Notes: generated from the sequence alone by a model not told the origin. A DNA stretch of 64,000 nt from Theristus sp. LFF4_11 (GCA_030248135.1 JASANC010001364.1:1-64000), one strand, 5' to 3'. Numbered from the stretch's first letter, positions 31,401 to 43,442 are shown. Numbers and translations are program-made.

Positions 31401-33130
31401 GTGTTCAAATTCGAATTCCAAATTGTACGGTATCCTATGTAATCGACCATGCTACGTCTGATAGGTTAGGTGCCGAATTGTGAAAAAACTGTTTTTACCC
31501 GTGCCGGGTATAAAAAGAGTGCCCGTTAAGGGGTTTCCTCCTAAAAAACGTTGTTCTGATTTCAAATTCCACGGTATCCATGTAATCGACTATGCTGCGT
31601 CTGATAGGCTATAGTTTAGGTGCCAAATAGCAAAAAGCTGATATTAACCCGTGCCTGGGTTGAAAAGGGTCCCCGTAAAGGGTTTCCCCCTAAAAACGTT
31701 GTTCTGATTTCAAATTCCACGGTATCCATGTAATCGACTATGCTGCGTCTGATAGGCTATAGTTTAGGTGCCAAATAGCGAAAAGCTGATATTAACCCGT
31801 GCCTGGGTTGAAAAGGGTCCCCTTAAAGGGTTTCCCCCTAAAAAACGTTGTTCTGATTTCAAATTCTACGGTATCCATGTAATCGACTATGCTGCGTCTG
31901 ATAGGCTATAGTTTAGGTGCCAAATAGCGAAAAGCTGATATTAACCCGTGCCTGGGTTGAAAAGGGTCCCCGTAAAGGGTTTCCCCCTAAAAACGTTGTT
32001 CTGATTTCAAATTCCACGGTATCCATGTAATCGACTATGCTGCGTCTGATAGGCTATAGTTTAGGTGCCAAATAGCAAAAAGCTGATATTAACCCGTGTT
32101 TGGGTTGAAAAGGGTCCCCGTAAAGGGTTTCCTCCTAAAAAAACGTTGTTCTGATTTGAAATTCCACGGTATCCATGTAATCGACTATGCTGCGTCTGAT
32201 AGGCTATAGTTTAGGTGCCAAATAGCAGAAAGCTGATATTAACCCGTGCCTGGGTTGAAAAGGGTCCCCGTAAAGGGTTTCCTCCTGAAAAACGTTGTTC
32301 TGATTTCAAATTCTACGGTATCCATGTAATCGACCATGCTACGTCTGATAGGCTATAGTTTAGGTGCCAAATAACAAAAAGCGGATATTAACCCGTGCCT
32401 GGGTTGACAAGTGTCTCCGTAAAGGGCTTCCTCCTAAAAAAACGTTGTTCTGATTACAAATGCAACGGAAACCATTGTAGTCAACTACCGTATTACCCTC
32501 AATAAACCCCCATGGGGGATTAATACGTCAGCGACTTTTAGGGGTGGGGGTTTATTGGTGGGGGGGGATTATTGGTGGGGGGGGGGGGGTTTATTTACAA
32601 AAAAAATCTAGGGGTGGGGGTTTGTTGAAAAATGGCAAAAATACCTTGCATGGCAGGCAAGAAAGTCGCAGAAACTTCTACTCTACATAGAAATTTCCTT
32701 TTATAACAGCCTTTTGTGATGAAATTACTATTAACTCACCTATTTGGGGCCTTTGGTAGCACAATTTCATCATTTTCACTGCAACCAGCCACTGAATTCG
32801 CTGGGTATGTGTTTCAAACAGGTCTCCAATAATCCCCCATGGGGGATTATTTGTGGGGGGGATTATTCGGAAACTGGTCGGGGGGGGTGGGGGTTTATTG
32901 GTGGGGGGATTAATGGTGGGGGGGTTTAATAGGGGTAATACGGTATGCTGCGTCTGATAGGCTATAGTTTAGGTGCAAAATAGCGAAAAACTAGTGAAAA
33001 CTGATATTAACCCGTGCCTGGGTTGAAAAGGGTCTACGGAATGGTTTGCTCCTAAAAATCCTTGCTCTGAGTACAAATGCAACAGAAACCATTGCAGTCG
33101 ACTATGCTGCGTCTGATAGGCTAAAACCCT
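31401..33130. repeat. satellite array, unit 148-150 bp
   Basis: The word CGTTGTTCTGAT recurs at about 31549, 31697, 31846, 31994, 32144, 32293 and 32443, giving periods of 148-150 bp. Each unit also carries GTAATCGACTATGCTGCGTC, GATAGGCTATAGTTTAGG and AACCCGTGCCTGGGTTG. Copies at the edges are more diverged. The array is split by a MITE at 32488-32943 and ends against the foldback element near 33135. Confidence 0.92.
32488..32943. mobile_element. TA-flanked MITE inserted in the satellite
   Basis: Inverted ends CCGTATTACCC and GGGTAATACGG are each bounded by TA (32486-32487 and 32944-32945). Removing the 456 bp and one TA restores the satellite unit (CAAC-TA-TGCTGCGTC). The interior is rich in G runs with repeated AATCCCCCATGGGGGATTA palindromes and has no coding frame. 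The TA target fits Tc1/mariner-type mobilisation. Confidence 0.9.
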
Positions 33131-33134
33131 ATAA

Positions 33135-33690
33135 ACTCTTTGAGATATAAAAGAAAAAGTTCGGAAAAATGCCCGAAGGGCATGAAAAAGACCAAATATT
33201 ATTTCAGAATGACAGAGATAGAAAAGTGTGACACAAGGATTTTCACAAGATCAAACATTTTATGAAACGTGTGTGAGCTGGAAAGTTACAAACTGAAATA
33301 ATATTTACGTCAATATATTTTTGTCATTTCAAGGCACTGGCTCCGGTTGTGACCGCACTCATCGTAAAAGGGTTCAGCCCGCAAACACCATATTAAGCAA
33401 ATCATTTGATACAGTATTCACAAATAAAAAGAGCATGTTCACAGCAGCAAATGATTTTTTTGCAGCATCAAATGAAGTGAGATAAAATTTGTACAGAGAT
33501 TGTGCCTTCCTTGAGAATGACAAAAAAGATATTGGCGTAAATATTATTTCAGTTTGTAACTTTCCAGTTCACACACGTTTCATAAAATGTTTGATCTTGT
33601 GAAAATCCTTGTGTCACACTTTTCTATCTCTGTCATTCTGAAATAATATTTGGTCTTTTTCATGCCCTTCGGGCATTTTTCCGAACTTGT
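33135..33690. mobile_element. foldback element, CCGAAGGGCAT family, copy B
   Basis: Arms of about 170 bp: the left carries AAGTTCGGAAAAATGCCC, CAAATATTATTTCAGAATGA and TTTTATGAAACGTGTGTGAG; the right is the precise inverse, ending GGGCATTTTTCCGAACTT at 33688. A unique loop of about 180 bp lies between. Related to copy A in the PTIP intron. No coding capacity. Confidence 0.9.
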
Positions 33691-34505
33691 CTTGTTGATT
33701 GGCGTATGTTATAGGTCTACAATGGAGTTGTGCGATATATTGTTAAACAATTGGAGCGGAGATGTTGGTTAATACCACATCACACGACCGTTTTCAGATA
33801 CCCGATAACATGGCCACATGTTAAAACTTGCGGGCTGAGCTAAACTAACGTGTTAAACTTGCGTCTGTCAGTTGCCCGCAACGGGATCGCGAAATCATGG
33901 TACGTGTTTTCGATACGATGATTTGAAGAGTGGGCTCTCGCCATGTGGCAGATAGCATAGCTGGTTGAACCTGAAAGTAAGTGTCTTGGGGGGGGGGCGA
34001 CCGGGTCGACAGGGGTTGCCGACTTAGCTACAGCAAACAGGAATTTTTGAACACAGTCTAATTTTGGTAATTTTCTAAAGAGGAACAACTAAGAACGGTT
34101 CAATATTCAAGTACACGTCGAAAATTGTCCTGTTTTACTGTTGAAAATGCAACTTTCCCTCTATGAAATGGACATAATTTCAATAAAACACGATTTTCGC
34201 TCTTATAGTTTTCCGGATCGTTCTGAAAATAGTCTAGATGAACTCAGCTCGACGAGACGCTTCGAACGAACCTAACTTGTAAAAAAAATATTTTTTTAAT
34301 TTTTTTTATTTAAAAAAAAATTCGGATTTTTTTCCCCCTAACCCTAGGTGTACCCCCCACCCCCCCTCGTCTCCGGTACTGTTTTTGATAAGGTGAAAAT
34401 GATCAATTTAGTTTTTGCATTGTTTTCTTTCCTGTGTTATAGGGCAGGGGCCACCGCCACTGCACATGCACCTGTTTTAATAATGATGCATTACGAGCTT
34501 ATATT
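33691..34505. other. non-coding
   Basis: No domain-bearing frame. Near 34270-34375 there is an A/T homopolymer stretch followed by CCCTAACCCTAGG and C runs, resembling the end of the hAT-like MITE next to the G/C repeat. Confidence 0.4.
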
Positions 34506-34690
34506 ATGGACTGGGATCGTCTCAAACTGGCCAGACTCAATCTGGCTCCGGTCTCAATCGGGCCAGTTTCAATCGGGCTCGGCTCAATCTGGCTCGGCTC
34601 AATCTGGCTCGGCTCAATCGGGCTCGGCTCAATCGGGCTCGGCTTAATCTGGCTTGTTTCAATCTGGCCAGACAGAATTTTTTATTATAT

Positions 34691-35980
34691 CTTTGTGTGT
34701 GTCTTCTATTTATGTCATAAATATTTGTTTTGAGTCAAGCAGCAGATCACGGTTGTGGCTTGTCTTTGCCATTTTGCACGCCATTGTTATTAGATGTTGA
34801 CACGCTTCGGGTTCACAAACAGCTGAAAATTCACTGCACTCTAAATAAACGTCAGAAAATTCAACCGAAACCAAAAGTTTGATAACAATTTTGATTAAAA
34901 AAGTGGGAAAACTACTGGACAGAACAAATTACACGCAAATAAACGAAGTTTCTTACTCAATTCAAAAAATTGATGAAGGATGGATGCAAAATCTTTTGAA
35001 AAAACATTATACAAGATGCACAAAAGGTCACGAAAAAACAAAAGACAGATTGCGTGTGGCATCTCTGATATTGTGGACCATTCTGTTGCAAACGTGCTGC
35101 TACATCCTTCAAATGGAGCGGAGCAAACTGAACATAATGTTTAATTTTTCCTTGATCAGGGAATCGGACTGAGACTAGGATTAAAACTTTGCACGGTTTT
35201 TTTCCTGCTTTTGATTTGTTTCTCCGCTTCTGTTCTTGTTTGCTTTTCAATTAACTGCGATTGGAACAGATTGGATTTGGATCTGGTTTGAAAAATCAAA
35301 TGTTGTGTCAAAATTTCACAAAATTCACTTCACTCTTTTCGTCGGCGAAGTCAGCGGAGTGAGCGGACGGATTCGACCACACAAACAAACCTATTCTTCC
35401 TATTTCACCCATCTTCAAATGTCGAGCATGGAAATCAAATCCATTGATTCGAAATTGACAATTGAATGACGAATGATAAATATGACGAAGAAGAAGAACT
35501 CAAACTTCATGTGAAGGTGGTGGAGAATGAGCATTGTTTCTGGCAGGCAGTGCAGTGTGTTGTTTGATATCCTGCCGATTCAATGTTTGTTTTTCAATCA
35601 CAATAAAACAAAATCGGTTTTGAAGGATGTATACTGAACTTGAATCAAAATAAACAATGGTCAACGAATTCTAAAAAGTTGGCTGATGGCAAATTGGATT
35701 GTATTGCAATCGGAGTGTTGTATTGACTGTTCTGGAATTCTAGATCGACAAAAAGTGGAGTTCAATTCAATCAGATTATTCAGTTGGATTATACAATTCA
35801 ATTCATTCAACACACTGGATCAAATCAAATCGATGACAATTCAACTTGACAGTTAAAAAGATGGTTTGGAGAACGAGCATTATTTCAAGCAGCGACTTTC
35901 TGCTTTTCATGCTGATCCTGCCAATTTAATGGTTGGTTTTCAATCACCCAATTTGAGCGCGCGAAATTTGAATTCTTGTT
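34691..35980. other. non-coding, AT-rich
   Basis: The longest frame, about 34879-35172 on the plus strand, has no recognisable domain and is probably spurious. ATTCAATTCAATC-like words are common between 35700 and 35860. Confidence 0.4.
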
Positions 35981-38240
35981 TTTTGCATATGGACCGATTT
36001 CGCTAATTTCCAGGGCGGTTCGACCGAAATCGTCACGATTCAGTATCTAGAGTTGCTCACATAACAAAAACTAACCCAAAATCCGTGATCAGTGCATTGA
36101 ATTACCCTGGGAAACGGCTGTAGGAGAACTGAGGGAAGGAGAACTGAGCACGGAGAACTGAGGGAAGGAGAACTGGTCACGCGGAAAACTGAGTCCCACG
36201 CATGCGCCCTCAGCGGAGGACTGAGTCCCACATGTTTTTCTTATTACCTGTGTGTTTTTCTTCACCACCGTTGTTCAGCTTTGGTTTATTTAGACTTTTA
36301 CGTGGTATCGAAACTGTTTTTTAATAAAATTTCAACTTTTCACAGTTTTGCGAGGTTTTTAACAGCTACAAAAACATTTTTTTATTCATTAGAAAGAGAT
36401 AGGTAATTGGGATCCTCGGGAATACACTGAAATCTCGCCAAAGATTTCTAATCATATCTTTGGATTTTCGGATCAGTTCCTTGAACCACTTTTATTTCTT
36501 TCTAATAAAATAAACCCCGCGCCAAAAGTGACGCCTAAATTAAAAGAAAATAATTTCAAACACTAACTGTTCAATTCACAGCCACCAATGGTTAATAAAA
36601 ACAAAAATATGCTGAAAATTAAACCAAAATAGTAAACGGAGTAATAAGTGCGTAGATATACAATTATCTAAAAATGCGGGAGACGCATATAAAAGGAGGA
36701 ATATGGCCTTGTGTAAGCAGTGAAAGACTTGGCTCGACAACGCTTTTCAAGTCTCTGATGTGGTACACACGGATACAAGTACATAAGAGTTATATTTTTG
36801 CGCCGCGTTTGTTGTTTAAAAGCTTGCTGAAAAGCGTAAAAACTTTGAAGTTATTTTTCAATTGTCCTCTTCAGTTTAGTCTAAAATCACACCATGTGCG
36901 AAATTCTGTAAATTCTGTGTAAAAACGGAAACATCAGAGATTGCAAAACATTGCTGCATGTAGCTTTATCGTTGTTGCTAACGTACGCACCGCTGTGCAC
37001 ACAGCAGCACCAGTGCAAAAAGTGTTGTCTTCCGTTGATTTTCACCCTTTTGTACCGTTGTGTCGTTGTACCGCGTTGTCGAGCCAAGTCTTTCACTGCT
37101 TACACAAGGCCATATTCCTCCTTTTATATGCGTCTCCCGCATTTTTAGATAATAGGTATTCTGACTTTTACATAAGTTCCGAAGGTCGGACCAAAATCAC
37201 AATTCGTTGGTCACACATTCTTCTAAACCCCGGACAACTCAAGTTTTTCATTTTTCGTTTTTTAGGCCAATTTCGCCTATGCTATTTCCACGGCCGATTC
37301 GCCATAAATCGTCACGATTCAGTCAGTATCTAGAGTTGCTCATACAAAAAAACTAACCCAAAATCCGTGATCAGCGCATTGAATTACCCTAGGAAACACC
37401 CTTTTCTTGTTTTTCGTCTCCAGACCGATTTCGCCAATTTCCACGGCCGATTCGCCCGAAATCGGCACGATTCAGTGTCTAGAGTTGCTCACATAAAAAA
37501 CTAACCTAAAATCCGTGATCATCGCATTGAATTACTCTGTAAAACACCGTTTTCTTGTTTTTCATTTCTGGACCGATTTCGCCAATTTCCACGGCCGATT
37601 CGGCCGAAATCGTCACGATTCAATGTCTAGAGTTGTTCACATAAAAAACTAACCCAAACTCCGTGATCAGCGCATTGAATTACCCTGGAAAACTTTGTTT
37701 TCTTGTTTTTCATTTCTGGTCCGATTTCGCCAATTTCCACGGCCGATTCGCCCGAAATCGTCACGATTCAGTATCTAGAGATGCTCGGGGCAAAAAATTA
37801 ACTTAATTTCCAAAATCTCCGGATGGAATTACCCCAGGAAACATTTTTTTCGACTGTGAAAATGCCGCAGATAAAAATTGAAAGCGCGAACACATGTAAC
37901 CAGGTCAAAACCTACAAACCTTTAAAATGCCCAATTTTTTACCCAAATAAAGGTTGAAGCAAAAAAGTAGCTAGATTTTCAAAATCTACAGATGAAATTA
38001 CCCCAGGAAACTTTATTGTTCGGTTATGGAACAACTTCAGACAAAAATTGAAAGGGCGAACACTATCCAGTGAAAACCCTGCGAACTTTTAAAAATGCCC
38101 AATTTTTTACTTAAAAACAGGGTCTGGGCAAAAAATTAACCCAATTTTCAAAACCCCGGGTGGAATTACCCCAGGAAACATTTTTGTTCGGCAATGAAAA
38201 TGCCTCAGTTGAAAATTGAACGGGCGAACACATGTTGATG
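35981..38240. repeat. two interspersed satellite families (about 149 and 168 bp)
   Basis: Family 1 contains GACCGATTTCGCCAATTTCC, CGTCACGATTCAGT and TCTAGAGTTGCTCACATA, with starts near 35992, 37263, 37423, 37571 and 37721; the adjacent copies are 148-150 bp apart. Family 2 contains GGAATTACCCCAGGAAAC near 37827, 37996 and 38164, spaced about 168 bp, with GCCCAATTTTTTACCC. The last copies of family 1 grade into family 2. A foldback MITE interrupts the series at 36663-37153. Confidence 0.8.
36663..37153. mobile_element. foldback MITE, ATTATCTAAAAATGCGGG ends
   Basis: About 85-bp inverted arms: the left reads ATTATCTAAAAATGCGGG, GACGCATATAAAAGGAGG and GACTTGGCTCGACAACGC; the right is the inverse, ending CCGCATTTTTAGATAAT. 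The interior of about 320 bp is non-coding. Confidence 0.9.
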
Positions 38241-38276
38241 ACAAAGCTGAAAAAAGGAGAAACAGCAATATTTACC

Positions 38277-38375
38277 CGTGGCAAGCCGCGATCGTACAGA
38301 CCGCGATCGTTCGGGCCGCGATCGTCCAGGCCGCGATCATTCAGGCCGCGATGCTTTGGTCGCGATCTAACGCGC
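38277..38375. repeat. short array of GCCGCGATCGTYCRG repeats
   Basis: Five to six imperfect 15-16 bp units (CCGCGATCGTACAGA, CCGCGATCGTTCGGG, CCGCGATCGTCCAGG, CCGCGATCATTCAGG, CCGCGATGCTTTGG). It is clearly related to the units of the palindrome at 28.4-30.9 kb but sits alone, without an inverted partner nearby. Confidence 0.85.
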
Positions 38376-38560
38376 GCCGCCTTGGACACCTATTTAGGTG
38401 TAAAAAATCCTGCGGATGGGTGTTTCACGCATTTCGCGGCAGTCAGGCTGCACGTTAGCCGTGTTTTGGCGGCCACCGAACAGAAGCTCACTCGGACGCC
38501 GGTGCACGGCTTTTTAGGTTGTAGGTTGCAGCTAATCAGCGAGCTCGATTAGAATTCACC

Positions 38561-38747
38561 TGCAGTCGAACTCTAAACTATAGACAATCAGCTGATTGGT
38601 TAGTGATCACATGATACATGCTTTCTGTGCAGCAGCAGGACAGACTTCGCCCCCACAGCACAGCAATACCAATACCTGCACAGAAAGCATGCAACACGTG
38701 ATCACCAACCAATCAACTGATTGTCTATAATTTAGAGCTTGACTGCA
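38561..38747. mobile_element. palindromic MITE, CAATCAGCTGATTGGTT family
   Basis: Left arm TGCAGTCGAACTCTAAAC, ATAGACAATCAGCTGATTGG and CATGCTTTCTGTGCAG; the right arm is its inverse, ending AGAGCTTGACTGCA. About 187 bp, non-coding. Related sequences occur at 42380-42455 (half copy) and 59773-59932. Confidence 0.85.
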
Positions 38748-39856
38748 ATCGACAAGCAAGCCATAGACAAAGAGAGGACCCGCGAGACAAGTTCGAACCA
38801 ATTTTAAAGGCAACAAAATTATATTTTGGTTTGTTGGCTGCGAATTAACCGAAAGAACAACACAGGCTAGCTTTAGCTCACGAGTAATAGGACTGCACGA
38901 GGTCGTGCGTGACGTTTTCCTATTTCCGTTGGGCTGGGCCTGGGCAATTCACTTTGCCTTCCTTCGGCCACTCGTTTTTTCTTGGCCATGTCTTTTGTCT
39001 TGGTCCACGTAAAAATAGTGCCGCCCGCCGAGTATTTTTGGGTTTCCGAAAATGAGGTGGCGGCTTGCTTAAAATATTTTGTAAATAAAACAAAAAACCG
39101 CGGTCACTCTTGTTAAACCTACCGTCGACGCGTCGAGGAGTTCAGCATTCATCAATATTCGTCACAAGCCAACTGTCACAAGTTGGATCAATTATTAGTA
39201 TAGTCTCGTTGGGTCGATTTAAATTTTTAGTGTTTTTTGATTGAAAAAACGAGCGTCAAATTGGCAGGATCCATAAATCATGATGTCACTGCTCAATTCA
39301 ACGCCCATTCTTCAAATCATTGATTGAGTGTCACTACAAATTCAATTCAGTCAGTTGGTTATGAATCAATGAATGTCGTCGTTGACAAGTTCTCACAAAT
39401 TCAGGATCAGACGCGAATAAGCACGAGCGCCAAAACCCGTCGTCGTCGTTTCATTTATTCAAAATCGTTCATTCAACTCAACACCGATTCGTTGATAATC
39501 AGAATCAAAAAATTGAACGAAAAACACAAAGCAAAAGTCCCGTTCCTTTTTTCTTTTTCATTTCTTTCTTTTGATTAACATTTGTCTGCTTCCTTTGAAA
39601 AAATGTTACTCGACATTCTCCCACATTTGAAGGTTGTAGGGCAACCGTTGCAAATGCTCTAAATTTACACATCGTGTTCACCGCTTTTCTGTGCACTCAT
39701 GTGCGCACCGCTGTACAAGGTGCAAGTCATACCATTGTTTTTTTACTTGTTACGTGTCAAGAAACACAGACCATTATTGACCGCCACGTGTGTGTTTGTG
39801 TGTGTGCGTTTTACTTCTCCCCCGAGAGCGTGTGTAGTGCACACACGCATGCAATA
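38748..39856. other. non-coding
   Basis: No recognised gene. Short frames (for example about 39324-39578) have low-complexity Lys/Ser composition. Part of the interval bounded by the 15-bp repeat arrays. Confidence 0.4.
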
Positions 39857-40185
39857 AAAAATTCTGTCTGGCCCGATTGAAACAAGCCAGATTAAGCCGA
39901 GCCCGATTGAGCCGAGCCCGATTGAGCCGAGCCAGATTGAGCCGAGCCAGATTGAGCCGAGCCCGATTGAAACTGGCCTGATTGAGACCGGAGCCAGATT
40001 GAGTCTGGCCAATTTGAGACCGACCTTTATGGACTTCAAAGACAAAAATCATGATTTTTGAGCAAAAATCGAGATGCCAAAATCGTAGGGGGGGGGGTCC
40101 GAGAGTCATTGGCGTTGCTCATCAGCAAGCAGTCTGTTCATTTAAGAAACAACAATGGAACACAGAAAATCATGAAAATTTAAGC

Positions 40186-40270
40186 TGAATTCATGAAGCC
40201 ACATTTGGTGACGCGTAGCTGCGTTAAAACATAGCTACGCGGTCATTAAATTCTGCATCATGAATGCCCC
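40186..40270. mobile_element. small palindromic MITE (GGCATTCATGA family), copy 3
   Basis: Begins GAATTCATGAAGCC and ends CATCATGAATGCCCC, with the family core GTGACGCGTAGCTGCGTTAA and TAGCTACGCGGTCATTA. It ends about 30 bp from the tRNA-Gly gene. Confidence 0.8.
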
Positions 40271-40298
40271 TTCAGAATAAACAAACGAGAAAAACAGT

Positions 40299-40370
40299 TG
40301 CGTCGTGCGGGAATCGAACCCGCGCCGATGGCATGGGAGGCCACCATTCTACCACTGAACTAACGACGCA
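40299..40370 (-). tRNA. tRNA-Gly (CCC)
   Basis: A complete 72-nt cloverleaf on the minus strand. The acceptor stem TGCGTCG pairs fully with CGACGCA. The D arm contains TTAGTTCAGTGGTAGAA (A box) and the T arm GCGGGTTCGATTCCCGC (B box, 5-bp stem). The anticodon stem GTGGC/GCCAT encloses the loop CTCCCAT with anticodon CCC. No intron. All features of a functional gene are present. Confidence 0.95.
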
Positions 40371-41152
40371 GCAGCGCTTTCTTTGTAACACACGTCCAAG
40401 TGTCTACTTTCGCAGCGCTAGGCTGACTCAGCTTCGTTACGTAGCATTATGTGTATTCAACTGTATATGATTTTTTCGGGCTATTGTTGTTTGTTCTCTT
40501 CGCATGCTCGTTTTGCTCGTGCGTGGTAATAATATAATGCGTTTTTCAACCGGTTTCCAACATGCATTTTTTAACCTTTTTTAGTTCCGCTGTGATGTTT
40601 CCATTGGGCAGCCTTTATTCATTACCAACGTATGTATTTTCCCACATGACGTCGTTGTCGCTGGTAAAAGCTGCGAGAACACGAATGTGATTTTTAAAAG
40701 AAAAACACAACAATAAATACCAAATATAAAGATATTAGGATATAATTCAATAATAATGACATGACATTCATAATGAAACGCTTGATGAAACGTTTTCGCT
40801 GCATTGTAGTTTGTGGGTCTGTGTTCAAGTGTGTTTTTACAGATCCAGTAGCTGAATTCATTTTATTTCATTTGTTTTGACGAAATTCGTCAAAGCTGAT
40901 TTCATAACATAATCATAACATAAACATAACATACATCAAACAATACATAAACAAAAAAACGTGAACCGTTACCCCATTAAAGTCCCATAGTAACTTTCAC
41001 GTGCCATTGTGTGGTTTGTATCGTAAATATCATAGGTCGTCTCATCTGATCAGACAAAAGTAAACTTAGAACTGGAAGACAGTGTATTTTTTTACCTAAA
41101 GTTATTATGCCTCACAAACTTTACCAATTTGGTCTGTCTGCAGCGCAATGTT
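40371..41152. other. intergenic, ABHD10 3' side
   Basis: AT-rich DNA between the tRNA and the ABHD10 stop. On the minus strand it should include the 3' UTR of ABHD10. An ATAAACATAACATA-type simple repeat lies near 40905-40950. Confidence 0.4.
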
Positions 41153-42182
41153 TCAGATGTGTCCGACATTCAGATTTTGGCCAGCGGCGCCACGTTTCTC
41201 AATGGCGTAGTGTAGGTCGTGCGGAATGGCGTCCTGGTCGTGCCACATTGCGTCGATCAGTCTGTCAGCGAATTGCAGAATGTCCGCCGTCGCAGTGGTG
41301 TACACGTGCGTGTTGTCGTTCAGCAGCTGCAGATGACATTTGCCCTTGGGCAGTTTGCGCGCCAGTCGCACGCTGTTCGTGTACGGCACCAACGGGTCAC
41401 CGATGCTGTGTACGATCTGCATCGGCACATCCAACGCAATCTTCTCCGACGTGTTCACAGGACAGCCATAGCCAAACTCCATCAGATTCTCGTAGTCGAC
41501 CGATCGTTCGAAGCCGCCTTTCAGACCTGGGTGCATCACGACTTCGCCGCGTTCCAGTTGCCGGCGGCTGCCCGGTTTCACTCGTTCCATGTAGTCGAGG
41601 TCGAGACCGACGCCCGGCGCGACCAGCGCGATACGATGGATTTTGCTCTGGCGCTCTGTGCCAACAAAAACGCATCTTTAAGGTTCGTACAAAGAGGTTA
41701 CTGTCATTTGGTTTGCACTAGTTGATTTAAAAATACTGTAAATTAAAAAAAGCGAAGTTCCAACGAAGATCATTACCAAGTGCCGCCCGCAATGCCGCTT
41801 GTGCGCCCGCGCTGACTGCAAACAAGTTCAACGGCCCCGTCTGTTCGTAGAAGCGATCAATTAATGTGATGATGTCTTCGACCCAGGTTTTCACGTTCCA
41901 TACACGCTGTTGATCATCGGTGAAACGATACTGAAATCGCGTGAACTGATAGCCACGCTTTTTGAAGTGCTGCTGCAGTTGCATCGGCAGGGGCAAGTCC
42001 CAGGTGGCGCCCAGTCCCTGGCAGAACAGCGTATTCGGTGTACGCCCGTTCGTCGTGTGCACCGGAAACTGCAGGTAGCTCAGAGTGCGCACTTGGTTGC
42101 TGCCAAGTTTGCCAATCATGGAGCAATCGAGAGTAGCCAGCTGACACAGCTGACTGAGAGACAAGCGACGTGTGAGCGCCAT
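41153..42182 (-). CDS. ABHD10: ABHD10-like alpha/beta hydrolase (mitochondrial thioesterase/esterase)
   Basis: Serine hydrolase of the ABHD10 group, which in mammals removes S-acyl groups from mitochondrial proteins and hydrolyses acyl-glucuronides. Two exons (42182-41777 and 41655-41153) join in phase to give about 302 residues, close to family length. The start ATG at 42182 is followed by a basic, acid-poor leader (MALTRRLSLSQLCQLATL) typical of mitochondrial import. The nucleophile elbow is AVSAGAQAAL, the acid lies in HSIGDPLVPYTNS and the histidine in NDNTHVY. The oxyanion side reads TLFCQGLGATWD. The lid segment GVGLDLDYMERVKPGSRR lines up with the ABHD10 cap. The variant elbow (S-A-G) departs from the usual G-x-S-x-G by Ala at the first position. 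Confidence 0.8.
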
Positions 42183-43442
42183 GATGCGTTCAATCGACTT
42201 ATTGTTCCATAAAATGTCGATTATTGTATCACTGATGCCACGGCCCACGTGCACCACGCTGCACCACACCACGATTTTAGCACATTGAATATAACTGAAC
42301 AATGTTCACAAATTTTAGTCAATAAAAAAGACGGTTAAGTAAAACAATGTTTTTGAAGATAAACAACTGGGCGGTCAGCAATGCCTCGACAGAAAGCATG
42401 GATCACGTTGCCACCAACAAATCAATTGATTGCCTATAATTTAGAGTCCCACTGTATTTAAAAATAGAAGAGAAACGTGTGTACGCAAACTCGCAAGTAC
42501 TGCATTGAAAAACATTTTGCATAATGACGAAGTGAGAGGTAGCAATAAATCGCGTTGCATTCAAATTCCACCATTATATGCGAACACAAATGCGTATGCT
42601 CTGTTGCAATGTAACATGTGAACATGTTGTGATCGAGCGAACGGCACACAGTGCACAACCATCAGGCGAGCATTCAACAGCATTGTCCCAGACACAACTG
42701 CACACCAAATTGCTGTGTGCTTTCACGTGCACGCGCGTCTGTGTGCCATCCCCGGATGGAGGCCGTATACACACAAACACAGACACGCATTTATTTACAT
42801 GTGCGTCTGCAAAAACATCACCGAATCGTTTGGTCACACACAAAGTCGGGCGGGTATAATAGTCGTTGCGTCACAAAGAGCTATATCCACCCACGCCCCC
42901 CCCCCACACACACACACCCGGCGACAGCACAATTGGCAAAACGCTCTAAGAAGACTGCACTTTGAACGAACTTGCGTCTTTCCCTCAACACCAGAACATC
43001 ATTATGTATCAGATCTACACGTTCAAATCAAGGCAAAACTGCACATCGCTTGTGTAATGTTTTGTCGGTAGTTGTGTCATGCAAAAACTTTGATTTTGAC
43101 TACCAAAGAACTGTTAGTAAACATTTGAATCGCGATTGTTTTGGCGTGATCTGGTGTCGTTGGTTCACCGTTCATTATTATTCATTCATTCATTCATGTT
43201 CATTCATAACAACGCTTTATGAATCGGGGTAAATTATCCGCAATGTAATTCCGTAAGACTGTGATGTTGTGACTGGAATGAATTTGAAGGAAAAAAAGAC
43301 GTTCAGAAACTTAATAGTGTGTCAAATTTGACGTGTTTTTTGAAATAATTGATTGTTCGTGTTATTTTGCACACACGATTGGGAATTATTATTATCCCTT
43401 CTCATAGATTTCCCTCTTAGATTTCGACCTGATCAATGCTCA
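42183..43442. other. intergenic, upstream of ABHD10
   Basis: Contains the ABHD10 promoter side, half of a CAATCAGCTGATTGG-family MITE (42380-42455) and simple repeats (CACACACAC near 42905, ATTCATTCATTC near 43185). No gene is recognised. Confidence 0.4.

Larger units (their letters stand above)
34506..40020. mobile_element. 5.5 kb region bounded by inverted arrays of a 15-bp repeat
   Basis: The left array (about 34515-34690) is built from CTCAATCTGGCTCGG / CTCAATCGGGCTCGG units, eight or more. The right array (about 39857-40020) is nearly the same sequence in reverse complement, including the irregular outer units and the inner phrase AGACAGAATTTTTTATT. The arms agree over about 165 bp. Between them are satellites, other foldbacks and unassigned DNA but no transposase. 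It may be one large foldback element or two inverted solo copies. Confidence 0.6.

Noticed and set aside
34879..35172. Coding exon
   Set aside because: A 97-codon frame in AT-rich repeat-bounded DNA, with no family resemblance and a similar frame on the other strand.
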